Assembly (NCBI GenBank): GCA_019509985.1
Contig: JAEKLF010000086.1
Location: forward strand, 1-32,825
DNA length: 32,825 bases
Direction of reading: 5' to 3'
DNA from: Burkholderiales bacterium
GTDB lineage: Bacteria; Pseudomonadota; Gammaproteobacteria; Burkholderiales; Burkholderiaceae_C
The notes beneath the pieces are model-generated. The model did no database searches, was not told the origin of the DNA, and was given only the letters and a program-made list of their open reading frames with translations. How positions within the stretch are numbered: the stretch's first letter is position 1; the number at the start of each line of letters is the position of its first letter. This document shows positions 23,092 to 31,989 of the stretch, in pieces. Made by a program: the position numbers and the translations under genes.

Positions 23092-25106
23092 CTTGTGATC
23101 TCCGCAGCAGGCACGAAGGGCAGGATGCCCATGGCCTGGTAGAGCGCCGCGGGCGACAGGGCCTCGGTCTGGCTGTTCTGCCCTTTGACGACCAGCGCCA
23201 CGCGGCGCACGGCGCGGATGTCGGCCACCGGGTCGCCATCGACGAGCACGAGGTCGGCGCGCTTGCCGCGCTCGATGCTGCCGATCTCGCTCAGCCGGTC
23301 GCTGTATTTGGCGCCGTTCCAGGTCGCGATCTTCAGCGCCTGCGCCGGCGGGATGCCAGCTTGTACATACAACTCCAGCTCGCGCTGGAAGGCAAAGCCC
23401 GGCGTCGCGTCGGTGCCGGCCACCAGCGGGATGCCTGCGGCATGCATGCGCCGCAGCAGGTCCATCATGACCTTCCAGCTTGCGCCCCAGCGTTTGGCCT
23501 TGGTGTCGTCCATGTCGACCTCGGCGGACAGCAAGCCGCGCTGCATGACCGCGGGCAGGTTGGCCGCCACCATCGCATAGCTGGGGTTGGGCTGGCCCTG
23601 GCGCTGCGTGTACTGGGCTTCGAAGGCCGTCATCGTCGGGTCGACGACGGTGCCATGCTTCTTCAGCAGCGCGATGAAATCGCGCGTGCGGGCGTCGTTG
23701 AGCTTGAGGTCGGCCGCCTTGTCGCCCACCAGGTTGAAGCGCAGCAGCGTGCGCGTGTCGTCGGTCTTGCTGACGAGGAAGTTCAGCGTGATCTGGTTGA
23801 TGTGGTGCACTTCATCGAAGCCCGCCTCCACCGCCTGGCGCGCCGTCATGAAGGCCGGCACGTGGCCGCCGGTGCGCAGGCCCAGCTCGCGCGCGTGCGC
23901 CACCATGGGCTTGACCCATTCGGGGCGGATGGAGTTGTAGAGCTTGAGCTGGCGATAGCCGTGGGCCGCGTACCAGTCGATGGCGGCGAGCGCCTCCTCC
24001 AGGTTGTCGGGCACGAAGTCGGACTGCGATGAGAACGGGCTCTTGCCTTCGATGAAGCCATTGGCCGCGATGCGTGGGCCCAGCACCTCGCCACGCTCGA
24101 CGCGGCCGCGCAGCTCGGCCAGCTCGGCGTTGTTGTTGCCCACGTCGCGCACGGCGGTGACGCCGGTGGCCAGGTTCAGCAGCAGGTCGCCGGCGCTCAG
24201 GTGGGAATGCATGTCGACGAAGCCGGGCAGCAACGTGCGGCCCCGGCCGCTGATGCGCTGGGCCGGCGCCGCGTTCTTCAGGCTGCCGGGCTTGGCGATG
24301 GCCGCGATGCGGCCTTCCAGCAGGTAGACGTCGGACGGGCCGCGCAGCACCGCCGCCTGCGAGTCGAACCAGCGCACGCCTTCGATGACGGTCAGCCCCG
24401 GCAGCGGCTGCGGCAGCTCCTTGGCAAGGCGCTGCAGGCGGGCCAGCTGGGCGGCCTTCTGCAGCTCGGACAGGCGGTCCATCTCGCCCTCGAAGCCCTG
24501 CAGCAGCGTGCCGCCCCAGCCGGGGTAGACCTCGGCGAAGAGGGCATGGTTGTCCTCGCGCAGCCACAGGTAGACGGGGTCGAGATCCAGGCCCGTGATG
24601 GCGTAGAGGCCGATGTCGTAGCCGGCACTGGCCAGCTTCAGCGTCTGCAGGCGCTCGATGCCGGGCCGGCCCACGGGCAGGGCTTCGGCGCGCAGGTTGG
24701 GGCGTTGCAGCAGCGTCTGCGCGAGCCGGCCGGTCAGGGCCGGGCTGGCCTGCACGGGCAGGTAGACCAGCTCGCGGCCGGCGCCGGGCCGCTCGCCGTG
24801 ATCCACCGGCGAGCGCCAGCTCGCGCGGCCGTCCTTCAGCTCGAAGCTTTCGTCGATGCGCGCGCCGTAGGTGGACACACCCTCGGTGCGGTAGGCCGTC
24901 CAGGTGCCGTCGGGGGCTGACTCCAGCACCTCCTTCTGGTCGGGGCCGCGGCCGTTGTTGCGGTAGCTGTAATCCGTCTCCAGGCGGCCCACCGACTCGC
25001 TGGCCTTGAGGTGGCCGCAGGCCACTTTGGCGCAGAGCACGGTGTAGGTCTGGGCCTGGGCCGCGGTGGCGAACAACAGCGCGAGCAGCGCGGGCAGCAG
25101 CTTCAT
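23088..25106 (-). CDS. Exported amidohydrolase family protein
   Basis: A 672-residue protein with a signal peptide (MKLLPALLALLFATAAQA). GGGAGA six bases before the ATG supports the start. About 230 residues after the signal match no domain I recognise. From residue ~240 there is a metal-dependent amidohydrolase: LEGRIAAIAKPG, then GRTLLPGFVDMHSHL (metal ligands His300 and His302), GVTAVRDVGNN, RQLKLYNS, TGGHVPAFMT, FDEVHHINQI, PLVAGTDATPG (metal Asp) and GSIERGKRADLVLVDGDP. This architecture is common in exported imidazolonepropionase/prolidase-like hydrolases. It starts 17 bases after rnhA, and its stop overlaps the start of the substrate-binding protein gene. The substrate is unknown; a dipeptide or cyclic amide would fit the neighbour. 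Confidence 0.92.
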   Translation of the reverse strand: MKLLPALLALLFATAAQAQTYTVLCAKVACGHLKASESVGRLETDYSYRNNGRGPDQKEVLESAPDGTWTAYRTEGVSTYGARIDESFELKDGRASWRSPVDHGERPGAGRELVYLPVQASPALTGRLAQTLLQRPNLRAEALPVGRPGIERLQTLKLASAGYDIGLYAITGLDLDPVYLWLREDNHALFAEVYPGWGGTLLQGFEGEMDRLSELQKAAQLARLQRLAKELPQPLPGLTVIEGVRWFDSQAAVLRGPSDVYLLEGRIAAIAKPGSLKNAAPAQRISGRGRTLLPGFVDMHSHLSAGDLLLNLATGVTAVRDVGNNNAELAELRGRVERGEVLGPRIAANGFIEGKSPFSSQSDFVPDNLEEALAAIDWYAAHGYRQLKLYNSIRPEWVKPMVAHARELGLRTGGHVPAFMTARQAVEAGFDEVHHINQITLNFLVSKTDDTRTLLRFNLVGDKAADLKLNDARTRDFIALLKKHGTVVDPTMTAFEAQYTQRQGQPNPSYAMVAANLPAVMQRGLLSAEVDMDDTKAKRWGASWKVMMDLLRRMHAAGIPLVAGTDATPGFAFQRELELYVQAGIPPAQALKIATWNGAKYSDRLSEIGSIERGKRADLVLVDGDPVADIRAVRRVALVVKGQNSQTEALSPAALYQAMGILPFVPAAEITR

Positions 25107-25123
25107 CGGGGATCTCCCTGGTG

Positions 25124-25612
25124 TCAGTTCGAGCCGCGGACTTTACTGAGGGAGGCCACGCCCCGGTTCGCCAGCATGTCGGCGCGTTCATTGCCAGGGT
25201 CGCCCGCATGGCCCTTGACCCAGCGCCACTCCACCGAATGCAGCTTGCGCAGCGAGTCCAGCCGCTGCCACAGGTCGGCGTTCTTCACCGGCTTGCCGTC
25301 GGCCGTCTTCCAGCCGCGGCGCTGCCAGTTGATGATCCATTCGGTGATGCCCTTGCGCACGTACTCGCTGTCCAGGTAGACGACCACGTCGCAGCTGCGT
25401 TTGAGCGAAGCCAGCGCCTCGATGGGGGCGGTCAGCTCCATGCGGTTGTTGGTGGTTTCGCGCTCGCCGCCGAAGAGCTCCTTGTCGTGGCCGCCGCTGG
25501 ACAGCCAGGCACCCCAGCCGCCTGGGCCGGGGTTGCCCTTGCAGGCGCCGTCCGTGTAGATCGTGACCTGCGGGCGCTTGATGGCCAGCGCAGGTTTGGT
25601 GGCTTCGGTCAT
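25124..25612 (-). CDS. rnhA: Ribonuclease HI
   Basis: A 162-residue cytosolic enzyme that cleaves RNA in RNA-DNA hybrids. The catalytic set is visible: Asp in YTDGACKGNPGPGGWG, Glu in NRMELTAPIEAL, Asp in VVYLDSEYVRKGI, and His and Asp in WVKGHAGDPGNERADMLAN. The start at 25612 is chosen because its ATG overlaps the methyltransferase stop as ATGA; the longer upstream frame lies inside that gene and is not coding. Methyltransferase and rnhA next to gloB is an order often seen in betaproteobacteria (from memory). The basic handle typical of E. coli RNase HI is present as KTADGKPVKNADLW. Confidence 0.97.
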   Translation of the reverse strand: MTEATKPALAIKRPQVTIYTDGACKGNPGPGGWGAWLSSGGHDKELFGGERETTNNRMELTAPIEALASLKRSCDVVVYLDSEYVRKGITEWIINWQRRGWKTADGKPVKNADLWQRLDSLRKLHSVEWRWVKGHAGDPGNERADMLANRGVASLSKVRGSN

Positions 25613-26352
25613 TCTTTTTTGTGGTGGTTGTTCAGCGCGACGGCCGGCGCCTTCTGGGCCGCGCCGCGCGAGTTCTTGGCCAGGCCGATCATGCGCATGC
25701 CGTGCACGCGCTTGACCGCCTGGATGAAATAGACCGCGCCCAGCACCGGCCACCAGCGCGAGCCGACGCCGTCGACCCATTGCCAGCGCTGCAGCCACGC
25801 CTCGGAGCGCAGCGGCGGCGTGTAGATGCCGAAGCGCGCCGCCTCGACGTCGAAGGACAGCAGCTTGAGCCAGTCGCGCAGCCGCCAGTAGCCGATGAAC
25901 TCGCCGTCACGCGGCAGATAGGGCTCGCCGCGCGACTTCAGCCGGCCCAGGTTCTGGCGCAGGCCCCACAGGCTGGCCGGGTTCAGCCCGAAGACGATGA
26001 GCCGGCCTTCCGGGCGCAGCACGCGGTCCACCTCGCGCAGCAGCACGTGGGCGTCGCAGGCCAGTTCCAGCGCATGCGGCAGCAGCACGAGGTCCAGGCT
26101 TGCGCTCTCGAAGGGCAGCGCGTCGAAGTCACAGTGGACATCGCTGGAGGGGTCGCGGCCGGCCAGCCAGCGATGGGGCATGCGGTTGGTCTGCAGACCG
26201 TCCAGTTCAGGCAGGCCGAGCTGCAGCGCATGGAAGCCGAACAGATCGGCCACCGCGGCGTCGACCTGGGCCTGTTCCCAGGCCAGCAGGTGGCGGCCGG
26301 GTGGTGTCTGCAACCAGGCGGCCAAATCTATACTCGGGCTTTTATCTGTCAT
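25609..26352 (-). CDS. Class I SAM-dependent methyltransferase
   Basis: 247 residues from ATG 26352; an upstream in-frame ATG at 26382 lies inside the start of divergent gloB and is less likely. The N-terminus has AAWLQTPPGRHLLAWEQAQV. The SAM-fold motifs are recognisable but weak: VHCDFDALPFESASLDLVLL, PHALELACDAHVLLREVDRV and LRPEGRLIVFGLNPASLWGL (the Methyltransf_11 pattern), then GYWRLRDWLKLLSF. The family next to gloB and rnhA has no settled substrate. A Gly-rich motif I is missing; the segment LFGFHALQLGLPELDG stands in its place. The gene overlaps rnhA by four bases and is divergent from gloB by only 15 bases. Confidence 0.9.
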   Translation of the reverse strand: MTDKSPSIDLAAWLQTPPGRHLLAWEQAQVDAAVADLFGFHALQLGLPELDGLQTNRMPHRWLAGRDPSSDVHCDFDALPFESASLDLVLLPHALELACDAHVLLREVDRVLRPEGRLIVFGLNPASLWGLRQNLGRLKSRGEPYLPRDGEFIGYWRLRDWLKLLSFDVEAARFGIYTPPLRSEAWLQRWQWVDGVGSRWWPVLGAVYFIQAVKRVHGMRMIGLAKNSRGAAQKAPAVALNNHHKKE

Positions 26353-26367
26353 GGGTGATTTGGCGGC

Positions 26368-27201
26368 ATGAAGCAGGGGCAACCCATCATCAGCTCGCAG
26401 TCTGCGTTCACGGCGCTGACGCTCACGCCCCTCCCCGCTTTCGACGACAACTATCTCTGGCTGTTGGACAACGGCCGCGAGGCGCTGGTTGTCGACCCGG
26501 GTGACGCCGCCCCGGTGGCCGCGGCCCTCGACGCCCGCAACCTGACGCTCGCGGGCATTCTATTGACCCATCACCACGGCGATCACGTCGGCGGCGTCGA
26601 AGCACTGCGCCCGCGGCTGCAGGGCCCGATCTACGCTCCGGCCAGCGAGACCATGCCCGAGCCCGTGCGGCGCCTGCACGGCGGAGACAGCGTCGAGCTG
26701 CTGGGCCTGCGCTTCGCCGTCATGGACGTGCCGGGCCACACGGCCGGCCACATCGCCTATTTCGCGGCCGAGGTACCGGGCGCCGATCCACTGCTGTTCT
26801 GTGGCGACACGCTGTTCAGCGGCGGCTGCGGGCGCCTGTTCGAAGGCACGCCGGTGCAGATGCACGCATCGCTGCAGTCGCTGGCCGCGCTGCCGCCCGC
26901 AACGCGCGTCTGCTGCGCCCACGAGTACACGCTGTCCAACCTGCGCTTTGCGCGCGAAGTGGACCCCGGCAACACGGCCCTGGCCGACTACGTCGCCTGG
27001 TGCGAGGCCGAGCGCGCCGCCGGTCGGCCGACGCTGCCTGGCCGCATCGGCACGGAGATCCGCGTCAACCCCTTCCTGCGTTGCACCGAGCCCGCGCTAC
27101 GCGACGCCGCCCGCCGCCACGCCCCCATCAAACTCCCAGCCGAGCCCAGCCCGGTCGACGTCTTCGCGACGTTGCGTGAATGGAAGAACGGATTCCGATG
27201 A
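26368..27201 (+). CDS. gloB: Hydroxyacylglutathione hydrolase (glyoxalase II)
   Basis: A 277-residue cytosolic enzyme that hydrolyses S-lactoylglutathione to lactate and glutathione, the second step of methylglyoxal removal. The metallo-beta-lactamase motif LTHHHGDHVGG (His68, His70, Asp72, His73) is intact. Further ligands are in VPGHTAGHIAYF, FCGDTLFSGGCGRLFEGTP and AHEYTLSNLRFA. The C-terminal glutathione-binding helices contain RTEI-like TEIRVNPFLRC and end in FATLREWKNGFR. It is about 15 residues longer at the N-terminus than most homologues, so the true start could be slightly downstream, but no ATG lies closer. The stop overlaps the mltD ATG. Confidence 0.96.
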   Translation: MKQGQPIISSQSAFTALTLTPLPAFDDNYLWLLDNGREALVVDPGDAAPVAAALDARNLTLAGILLTHHHGDHVGGVEALRPRLQGPIYAPASETMPEPVRRLHGGDSVELLGLRFAVMDVPGHTAGHIAYFAAEVPGADPLLFCGDTLFSGGCGRLFEGTPVQMHASLQSLAALPPATRVCCAHEYTLSNLRFAREVDPGNTALADYVAWCEAERAAGRPTLPGRIGTEIRVNPFLRCTEPALRDAARRHAPIKLPAEPSPVDVFATLREWKNGFR

Positions 27202-28763
27202 CACTGATTTCCCGCCTCACGCCGCCCAAGGCGCTCGCGCGCCTTTCTTCGATCGCAGCAGCCTTGCTGCTCGCCGCCTGCGCCACCACCGCCCCGCCGG
27301 CCGAGGCTCCTGCCCCAGCCACCCCGCCCTCCCCGCCACCCGTCATCGTCGAACCCGCGCCAGCGCCCGAAACGGCCATCACGACTGCGCAAACCCGCGA
27401 GGCCGCTGCCGGCCTGCTGGAGGACAACCTGCGCCCCGGCGAGAAGATCGACCTCGACGCGCCCGACGCCAACGCCGACCTGTGGGCGCGCATGCGCAAG
27501 GGCTTCCAGCTGCAGGACCTCGACGACGACTGGGTGCGCAAGGCCGAGGCCTGGTACAGCGCCCGGCCCGACTACGTCGAGCGCATGACGACGCGCGGCA
27601 GCCGCTACCTCTTCCACATCCTCGAAGAGGTCGAGAAGCGTGGCATGCCCAGCGAGCTGGCGCTGCTGCCCTTCGTCGAGAGCGCCTTCGTCACGCATGC
27701 CGTGTCCAGCGCCAAGGCCACCGGCATGTGGCAGTTCATGCCGGCCACGGGCCGGGACTTCGACCTGAAGCAGAACATCTTCCGCGACGACCGCCGCGAC
27801 GTGCTCGCGTCCACGCGCGCCGCGCTCGACTACCTCGGCCGCCTGTACAAGATGTTCGGCGACTGGCACCTGGCGCTGGCCGCCTACAACTGGGGCCCGG
27901 GCAATGTGCAGAAGGCCGTGGCGCGCAACCAGAAGCTTGGCCTGCCCACCGACTACGAGAGCCTGAAGATTCCCGACGAGACGCGCTACTACGTGCCCAA
28001 GCTGCAGGCCGTGAAGAACATCGTCTTCGCGCCCGACCGCTACGCGCTGGCCCTGCCCGTCGTGGCCAACCACCCCTATTTCCTGAGCGTCAAGATCGAG
28101 CACGACATCGACGTCGCGCTGGCGGCCGATCTGGCCGGCATCTCGCTGGAGACCTTCCAGCAGTTCAATCCGCAGATGAACAAGCCGGTCATCCTGGCCG
28201 CGGCCACCTCGCAGGTGCTGCTGCCCTATGACCAGGCCAGCGCCTTCGCCGAGAACCTGGCGCGCCACAGCGGCCCGATGGCCACGTGGACGGCGTGGGT
28301 CGTACCCAAGACCATGAGCCCCGCCGACGCCGCCAAGCGCGCCGGCATGAGCGAGACGCTGCTGCGCGACGTCAACCACATCCCGCCCAAGATGCTCGTC
28401 AAGGCCGGCTCCACGCTGCTGGTGCCGCGCGGCGAGCATGTGCGCGACGACGTGTCCGAGCGCCTGGCCGACACGGCCGCGCTGAACCTCGCACCCGACG
28501 CGCCACCGCTGCGCCGCGTCAGCTTCAAGGCCGGCAAGGCCGACACGGTCGCCGGCATCGCGGCACGCTACAAGGTCCGGTCCGAGCAGGTTGCGCAGTG
28601 GAACAAGGTGGGCAGCGGCGCCCGCTTCAGGCCCGGCCAGGCCGTCGTCGTCTACACGGCTTTCAAGGCCGCGCCGCCGGCCAGGCCGACCACAATGGCC
28701 AAGCAGGCGTCCAAGGGCAAGGGCGGCAAGAGCCGCAACGTCGTCGCCTCGGCCGCGCCCTGA
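27198..28763 (+). CDS. mltD: Membrane-bound lytic murein transglycosylase D
   Basis: A 521-residue lipoprotein; lipobox LAAC puts the lipidated Cys at residue 28. A Pro/Ala-rich linker follows, then the MltD-type SLT domain: LALLPFVESAF with catalytic Glu162, SSAKATGMWQFMPATGRDFD, RRDVLASTRAALDYLGRLY and WHLALAAYNWGPGNVQKAV. Two LysM-type peptidoglycan-binding domains end the protein (near 360-410 and 440-490, the second with TVAGIAARYKVRSEQVAQWN). It cleaves peptidoglycan between MurNAc and GlcNAc, leaving 1,6-anhydro ends, from the outer membrane. ATG 27198 overlaps the gloB stop as ATGA; an ATG at 27180 inside gloB is less likely. It ends one base from the convergent MAPEG gene. Confidence 0.96.
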   Translation: MTLISRLTPPKALARLSSIAAALLLAACATTAPPAEAPAPATPPSPPPVIVEPAPAPETAITTAQTREAAAGLLEDNLRPGEKIDLDAPDANADLWARMRKGFQLQDLDDDWVRKAEAWYSARPDYVERMTTRGSRYLFHILEEVEKRGMPSELALLPFVESAFVTHAVSSAKATGMWQFMPATGRDFDLKQNIFRDDRRDVLASTRAALDYLGRLYKMFGDWHLALAAYNWGPGNVQKAVARNQKLGLPTDYESLKIPDETRYYVPKLQAVKNIVFAPDRYALALPVVANHPYFLSVKIEHDIDVALAADLAGISLETFQQFNPQMNKPVILAAATSQVLLPYDQASAFAENLARHSGPMATWTAWVVPKTMSPADAAKRAGMSETLLRDVNHIPPKMLVKAGSTLLVPRGEHVRDDVSERLADTAALNLAPDAPPLRRVSFKAGKADTVAGIAARYKVRSEQVAQWNKVGSGARFRPGQAVVVYTAFKAAPPARPTTMAKQASKGKGGKSRNVVASAAP

Positions 28764-28764
28764 C

Positions 28765-29157
28765 TCAGCGCACGAAGAAGAGCGCGATGCTGGCCGCCAG
28801 GCCCGCGCTCCACAGCAGCGAGCGCAGCGAGGCCTTGTCGGCCACGTAGGCCGCCACATAGGCCAGACGCGCAGCCAGGAAGCCCAGCGCCAGCAAGTCC
28901 ACCGTCGACGGCGTGGCCTGGTGCTGGTAGGCCACGACGAGGCCGGCCATGAAGATGGGCAGCGCCTCCCAGCTGTTGGCCTGCGCCGCGTTGGCGCGGG
29001 CCTGCCAGCCGTCCAGCCGGGCCAGCCAGGCGCGCGGCGCGTTGTTGTCAAAGCCGCCATCGCGGCGCCGCTTGCCGAAGCCCTTGGACTTGGCCAGCGC
29101 CGCGCACCCCACGGGAAGCAGGCAGGCGACGAGCAGACAGAGTTGAGCAATCGTCAT
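28765..29157 (-). CDS. MAPEG family membrane protein
   Basis: A 130-residue integral membrane protein with the MAPEG layout: a first transmembrane helix MTIAQLCLLVACLLPVGCAA, a loop with RDGGFDNNAPRAWLARLDGW, then the conserved QARANAAQANSWEALPIFMA (the family's N-x-x-E/N motif) and further hydrophobic helices LLALGFLAARLAYVAAYV and LLWSAGLAASIALFFV. Eukaryotic members handle glutathione and eicosanoids; the role of bacterial members is largely unknown. AAGGAGA precedes the ATG and fixes the start at 29157. It lies ten bases after recR, so it is probably the last gene of the dnaX operon. Confidence 0.93.
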   Translation of the reverse strand: MTIAQLCLLVACLLPVGCAALAKSKGFGKRRRDGGFDNNAPRAWLARLDGWQARANAAQANSWEALPIFMAGLVVAYQHQATPSTVDLLALGFLAARLAYVAAYVADKASLRSLLWSAGLAASIALFFVR

Positions 29158-29167
29158 CTGGTCTCCT

Positions 29168-29749
29168 TCAGCGACGGTCGCTGAGCGCATGGGCAATGGT
29201 GCCCAGGTCCACGTATTCGAGTTCGCTGCCCACGGGCACACCGCGGGCGAGCCGCGTCGCCTTCAGGCCGCGCGCGCGCAGCGCTTCGGCCAGCACATGG
29301 GCCGTGGCTTCCCCCTCGGCGGTGAAGCTGGTCGCGAGGATGACCTCTTCGACGCCAGCCTCGCTCGCCCGCGCCAGCAGTTCGGCCGCGCCGATCTGGC
29401 GCGTGCCAACGCCGTCCAGTGGCGAGAGCCGTCCCAGCAGCACGAAGTAGTAGCCGCGGTAGGAACCGGTGCGCTCCAGCGCGGCCTGGTCGGCCGGCGT
29501 CTCGACGACGCAGAGCAGCTTGGCGTCGCGCTGCGCGTCGGTGCAGACGCTGCAGATCGGCGTCTCGCTGAAGGTGTGGCAGCGCTCGCAGTGCTTGATG
29601 CTCTCGACGGCCGACGTCAATGCGTCCGCCAGGCGAGGCATGGCCAGCCGGTCGTGCTGCAACAGGTGATAGGCCATGCGCTGGGCCGACTTCTGGCCCA
29701 CACCGGGCAGGCGCTTGAGCGCCTCGATCAGCGTCTCGAGCGCGGTCAA
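29168..29749 (-). CDS. recR: Recombination protein RecR
   Basis: A 193-residue protein acting with RecF and RecO to load RecA on gapped DNA. It has an N-terminal helix-hairpin-helix (LKRLPGVGQKSAQRMAYHLL), a C4 zinc finger (HCERCHTFSETPICSVCTD; Cys54, Cys57, Cys66 and Cys69), a Toprim domain (LLCVVETPADQAALERTGSY, FVLLGRLSPLDGVG, EVILATSFTAEGEATAHVLA) and the C-terminal LARGVPVGSELEYVDLGTIA. Its length is normal. It is third in the dnaX-ybaB-recR cluster, 13 bases after ybaB. Confidence 0.97.
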   Translation of the reverse strand: MTALETLIEALKRLPGVGQKSAQRMAYHLLQHDRLAMPRLADALTSAVESIKHCERCHTFSETPICSVCTDAQRDAKLLCVVETPADQAALERTGSYRGYYFVLLGRLSPLDGVGTRQIGAAELLARASEAGVEEVILATSFTAEGEATAHVLAEALRARGLKATRLARGVPVGSELEYVDLGTIAHALSDRR

Positions 29750-29762
29750 GTGGCGGTCGAGA

Positions 29763-30089
29763 TCAGAACGGGAACTTCATGCCGGGAGGCATGGGCATGC
29801 CGGCGGTCAGCCTGCCCATCTTTTCCGAGCTGGTCGCCTCGGCGCGGCGGGCCGCGTCGTTGAAGGCGGCGGCGACGAGGTCTTCCAGCATGTCCTTGTC
29901 ATCGGCGAGCAGGCTCGGGTCGATGGTGACGCGGCGGACCTCGTTCTTGCAGGTCATGACGACCTTGACGAGGCCGGCGCCGCTCTGGCCCTCGACCTCG
30001 ATGTTGGCGAGTTCTTCCTGCGCCTTCTTCAGGTTGTCCTGCATCGCCTGGGCCTGCTTCATCAGACCGGCGAGTTGGCCTTTCATCAT
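29763..30089 (-). CDS. ybaB: YbaB/EbfC family nucleoid-associated protein
   Basis: A 108-residue small DNA-binding protein that forms tweezer-like dimers and is nearly always found between dnaX and recR. The family pattern is complete: MMKGQLAGLMKQAQAMQDNL, KKAQEELANIEVEGQSGAGL, VKVVMTCKNEVRRVTIDPSL and DMLEDLVAAAFNDAARRAE, ending in the Met/Pro/Gly-rich GMPMPPGMKFPF tail. It starts nine bases after the dnaX stop with AAGGAAAC-type spacing, so translation is probably coupled. Confidence 0.96.
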   Translation of the reverse strand: MMKGQLAGLMKQAQAMQDNLKKAQEELANIEVEGQSGAGLVKVVMTCKNEVRRVTIDPSLLADDKDMLEDLVAAAFNDAARRAEATSSEKMGRLTAGMPMPPGMKFPF

Positions 30090-30098
30090 GGTGTTTCC

Positions 30099-31970
30099 TT
30101 AAGTGGTGATCAGAGGTTGGACCGAGCCGGGCAGGATGCGTGCCGAGGGGAACTGGGCGAGCAGGGTCCGCGTCATGGGGTGCTGTGCGGCCAAGTCTTC
30201 GGCCGCGCGCTGCTGCGCCTCGGCTCGGGCCGTGCTGCGCAGCGCGATGGAGTCTTCAGCCACGCCGGCCGTGATGTCGAGCCGGGCGTCCAAGGCCGCT
30301 TCGAGCTTGGCGACGAGGGCCGGCGCGCGCAGCGATTCACGCTCGACGCGCAGCGCCCAGACCTCGCGGCCGTCGGCCGTCGTGCAGCCCAAGGCCTGGG
30401 CCTGGCGGGCCAGCTCGCCGGTCATGCCGACGAGGTTCAGCGCGGCGATGCGTTCGGCCCACAGCGCGCCCTCGGGCGTCTCGCGCAGCTCGGCGCGGCG
30501 CGGGGCATCGGGCTCGCGGGCAGCGGCGGGTGCCTGCGCGGGCGCGTCGTCGGCATCCATCCACGGCGGCGGCGCGTCGTCGGGCGGCGCGCCGTCCATG
30601 TCGTCGTCTGCGGCCGAGACAGGCTCGACCGGGCGCGGGCGCAGCCGGTCGCTGAAGCTGGCAGCGGCTTCTGCCACCCTCGATGAGAGGGCCGCCGGCT
30701 GAGGGGCAGCAACCGGCGCAACGGCCACGGGTGCCGCGACAGGAACGGCAACGGGAGCGGCAATGACGGGCGCCGGCGCGACCACCTTGGGCAGCGGCAC
30801 CGCCACGACGGCCTTGGCCACCGCGGGCGAGCGCACCAGCGCCGCGGCCTTGACCGGCTTCGGGCTCGTGCCCGCCGGCCGGAAGGCCAGCATGCGCAGC
30901 AGCACCATCAGCAGGCCTGCGTATTCGTCCGGCGCCAGATGCAGTTCGGCGCGTCCGTGCAAGGCCATGCTGTACATCAGCTGGATCTCGTCGGCCGGCA
31001 GCGCGGCGGCCAGGCGGCGGATCTCGGCGGTCTCGGGGTCGGCGTCATCCAGCGCCGTGGGCGCGGCCTGGGCCAGGGCCATCTGCTGCAGCAGCGTGGC
31101 CAGGTCTTCCAGCGTGCCGGCGGCGGACAGGCCCGCACCACGCAACGCGTCGGCCTGGGCGACGACGGCCTCGCCGCTCGCCGCAGCCAATGCGTCGACG
31201 ATGGCGACGACATGGCCGCGGTCCACGCTGCCCAGCATCTGGCGCACGCCGGCTTCGGTCAGGCTACCCGCGCCGAAGGCGATGGCCTGATCGGTCAGCG
31301 ACAGCGCGTCGCGCATCGAGCCGCGCGCCGCGCGCGACAGCAGGCGCAGCGCGCCGCCTTCAGCCGGCACGTTCTCGGCGCCCAGCACGTTGCCCAGGTG
31401 GCTCTGCACGTCCACCGCCGCCATCGGCCGCAGGTTGAATTGCAGACAACGCGACAGCACGGTGACCGGCACCTTCTGCGGGTCGGTCGTCGCAAGTACG
31501 AACTTCAGGTAGTCCGGCGGCTCCTCCAGCGTCTTCAGCATCGCGTTGAAGGCGGTGTTGGACAGCATGTGCACTTCGTCGATCATGTAGACCTTGAAGC
31601 GCCCGACGACCGGCTTGTAGACGGCCTGGTCCAGCAGTTGCGAGATCTCCTCGACGCCGCGGTTGGAAGCAGCGTCCAGCTCCACGTAGTCGACGAAACG
31701 GCCCGAATCGATGTCCCGGCAGGCCGGGCAGACGCCGCAGGGCTGGGCCGTGATACCGCCCGTGCCGTCGGGTCCGGTGCAGTTCAGGCTCTTGGCGAGG
31801 ATGCGCGACACGGTCGTCTTGCCGACGCCGCGCGTGCCGGTGAACAGGTAGGCGTGGTGCAGCCGCCCCTGCGTCAAGGCGTTGGCGAGGGCTTGCACGA
31901 CATGCTCCTGGCCGACGAGCTGCTCGAAACTCTGCGGACGGTATTTGCGGGCCAGGACCTGATAACTCAT
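30099..31970 (-). CDS. dnaX: DNA polymerase III subunit gamma/tau
   Basis: A 623-residue clamp-loader ATPase. The AAA+ module has Walker A GTRGVGKTT (45-53), a zinc module with Cys64, Cys78, Cys81 and Cys84 (QPCGVCPACRD), Walker B MIDEVHMLS (129-137) and the SRC motif (173-175). It continues through the collar domain to about residue 370. A long Ala/Pro/Val-rich linker (about 375-480) leads to the tau-specific C-terminal domain (from LWAERIAALNLVGMTGELAR) that contacts the polymerase and DnaB. I see no A-rich slippery sequence like the one E. coli uses to make gamma, so tau alone is the likely product. It heads the operon. Confidence 0.97.
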   Translation of the reverse strand: MSYQVLARKYRPQSFEQLVGQEHVVQALANALTQGRLHHAYLFTGTRGVGKTTVSRILAKSLNCTGPDGTGGITAQPCGVCPACRDIDSGRFVDYVELDAASNRGVEEISQLLDQAVYKPVVGRFKVYMIDEVHMLSNTAFNAMLKTLEEPPDYLKFVLATTDPQKVPVTVLSRCLQFNLRPMAAVDVQSHLGNVLGAENVPAEGGALRLLSRAARGSMRDALSLTDQAIAFGAGSLTEAGVRQMLGSVDRGHVVAIVDALAAASGEAVVAQADALRGAGLSAAGTLEDLATLLQQMALAQAAPTALDDADPETAEIRRLAAALPADEIQLMYSMALHGRAELHLAPDEYAGLLMVLLRMLAFRPAGTSPKPVKAAALVRSPAVAKAVVAVPLPKVVAPAPVIAAPVAVPVAAPVAVAPVAAPQPAALSSRVAEAAASFSDRLRPRPVEPVSAADDDMDGAPPDDAPPPWMDADDAPAQAPAAAREPDAPRRAELRETPEGALWAERIAALNLVGMTGELARQAQALGCTTADGREVWALRVERESLRAPALVAKLEAALDARLDITAGVAEDSIALRSTARAEAQQRAAEDLAAQHPMTRTLLAQFPSARILPGSVQPLITT

Positions 31971-31989
31971 GGGCCGCGATTCTAGAGAG

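Noticed and set aside
30520..30640. Programmed frameshift in dnaX giving a short gamma form
   Set aside because: No A- or T-rich slippery heptamer with a following hairpin is visible in the linker region; the GC-rich repeats there encode the Ala/Pro linker.
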